Virus record (IMG/VR): IMGVR_UViG_3300027782_003601
Location: 1 to 64,000 of that record
Direction: 5' to 3' (one strand)
DNA from: a virus
DNA: 64,000 nucleotides
The notes under the pieces were generated by a model, which did no database searches, was not told the origin of the DNA, and saw only the letters and a list, made by a program, of their open reading frames with translations. Shown here in pieces: positions 63,238 through 64,000 of this stretch. A program made the translations under genes and the position numbers. Within the stretch, counting starts at the first letter, position 1. Each line of letters starts with the position of its first letter.

Positions 63238-63885
63238 ATGAAATTAATTACAGATAAAAACACAAATGGTTTAACATCCAAAGAATTTACAGAATTCTTA
63301 AAAACTCCTACATTATATTCTACTTTTACAAAAGAAGAAGCAGATGAATTAGAACAAACACTTAAAAAAGGATTGGAAACATATCCAGGTTTAGGTATTT
63401 CGGCAACTCAATTAGGAATTAAAAAAAGAGCATGTTATATTAAGTTTGGTGATGATGAAAATGGTGTAGAATTATTTTTATTAAATCCAATTATTAAAGA
63501 ACGTAGCAAAGATGGATTTTTATTTTACGAAGGATGCTTATCTATTCCAAAAACAATAACTACTCCATTAAAAACTATTCGTGCTACTAAAGTTGTTGTT
63601 TCAACGGATAATTTAGGTGAATTAACATTTGAAATTAATCCAGATGGGGATAAAGCAAATGAAAAAGTTTCACAAGAAACAATGATGACAGTTATTGTTC
63701 AGCATGAGATTGACCACTTAGATGGGTTTACTATTAAAGATAGAGTTTATTCAACTACCCGTTCTGTTAAAAATAATTATGGGAGAAACGATTTAGTTGT
63801 AATGAAATCACCGGATGGTGAAATGATTGAAGTTAAATATAAGAAAGCAAATCAGTTTTTCTTAAAAGGATATGAAGTAGTTTAA
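63238..63885 (+). CDS. def: Peptide deformylase
   Basis: 215 aa. All three motifs are present: GLGISATQLG (51-60), EGCLS (98-102) and QHEIDHLDG with HExxH (156-160). The C-terminus is extended past the minimal bacterial enzyme. It removes formyl from new proteins. With the initiator-like tRNA and tmRNA it completes a translation toolkit. Phage deformylases are known in marine phages. Confidence 0.92.
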   Translation: MKLITDKNTNGLTSKEFTEFLKTPTLYSTFTKEEADELEQTLKKGLETYPGLGISATQLGIKKRACYIKFGDDENGVELFLLNPIIKERSKDGFLFYEGCLSIPKTITTPLKTIRATKVVVSTDNLGELTFEINPDGDKANEKVSQETMMTVIVQHEIDHLDGFTIKDRVYSTTRSVKNNYGRNDLVVMKSPDGEMIEVKYKKANQFFLKGYEVV

Positions 63886-63886
63886 T

Positions 63887-64000
63887 ATGATATTTTTATA
63901 CATAACAATTGCAATTTTATTAGCATTATCCATAATATTGGGTTATGTTATTATTATAAATTTACGAAAGTTGGAAAGTTACGAAGATTTCATTGAAAAA
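63887..64000 (+). CDS. Membrane protein, N-terminal part (runs off the window)
   Basis: 38 codons visible. The hydrophobic start (MIFLYITIAILLALSIILGY) is a membrane anchor or signal, then a charged helix (NLRKLESYEDFIEK). Starts one nt after the deformylase. Confidence 0.5.
   Translation, partial: MIFLYITIAILLALSIILGYVIIINLRKLESYEDFIEK

Overview
The window looks like part of a large, AT-rich double-stranded DNA phage of a Bacteroidota host, probably a T4-like myovirus. No structural gene was identified with confidence, so the phage call rests on other evidence. Genes are small, densely packed and almost all on the plus strand, with ATGA or TAATG overlaps. Recognisable phage-type enzymes are thymidylate synthase, T4 RNA-ligase-1-type ligase, P-loop polynucleotide-kinase-like protein, GIY-YIG homing nuclease, Hsp20, UV endonuclease, peptide deformylase and MoxR/vWA pair. 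About ten proteins share a T4-style capsid-targeting N-terminus. The host call rests on some 30 promoters of Bacteroidota form: TTG(AC) near -33 and TAnnTTTG near -7.

Layout. 0-5.5 kb: end of a membrane protein, ATP-grasp ligase, LpxH-like phosphoesterase, glycosyltransferase, large secreted low-complexity protein, two convergent minus-strand small genes, secreted DNA/RNA nuclease. 5.5-7.7 kb: small early genes and a HAD phosphatase. 7.76-12.1 kb: run of proteins starting MIKLKSLLKE or similar, read as injected internal capsid proteins, one of them a zeta-toxin-like kinase. 12.1-21.5 kb: RNA island with a tmRNA encoding an unusually long tag, a roughly 900-nt ornate non-coding RNA (GOLLD/ROOL-like in size and context), 26 tRNAs covering all 20 amino acids including an initiator-like tRNA, a tRNA-Leu-like RNA with a large insertion, and at least six smaller structured RNAs closed by long-range helices. 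A few genes sit inside the island: DUF458-like, glucosaminidase, and a probable restriction-modification pair.

21.5-31.6 kb: phosphoesterase, many small proteins, a HEGSH/vWA protein with its MoxR-type ATPase, a lipoprotein and another capsid-targeted protein. 31.6-45.7 kb: small unknown genes with thymidylate synthase, an adenine-salvage pair (nucleosidase and APRT) and a heme oxygenase. 45.65-47.2 kb: two gene-poor stretches with four copies of the palindrome TGACAnnnTGTCA, either operators or a replication/partition site. 47.2-54 kb: genes each with its own promoter and a recurring ACCCCTTT leader, a sigma-factor-like protein, a PQ-loop membrane protein, phosphoesterase, kinase and RNA ligase. 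54-64 kb: homing nuclease, small genes, HD hydrolase, Hsp20, coiled-coil membrane protein, UvsE/UvdE endonuclease and peptide deformylase.

How it fits together. tRNAs, initiator-like tRNA, deformylase and tmRNA form a translation kit. RNA ligase and kinase could repair cleaved tRNAs. Thymidylate synthase, APRT and nucleosidase serve nucleotide supply. Two promoter classes are visible: the host-like one, and an ATATTTATA box 14-21 nt before several starts that could be read with the phage sigma-like protein. All family assignments were made by eye from motifs; no database search was run.
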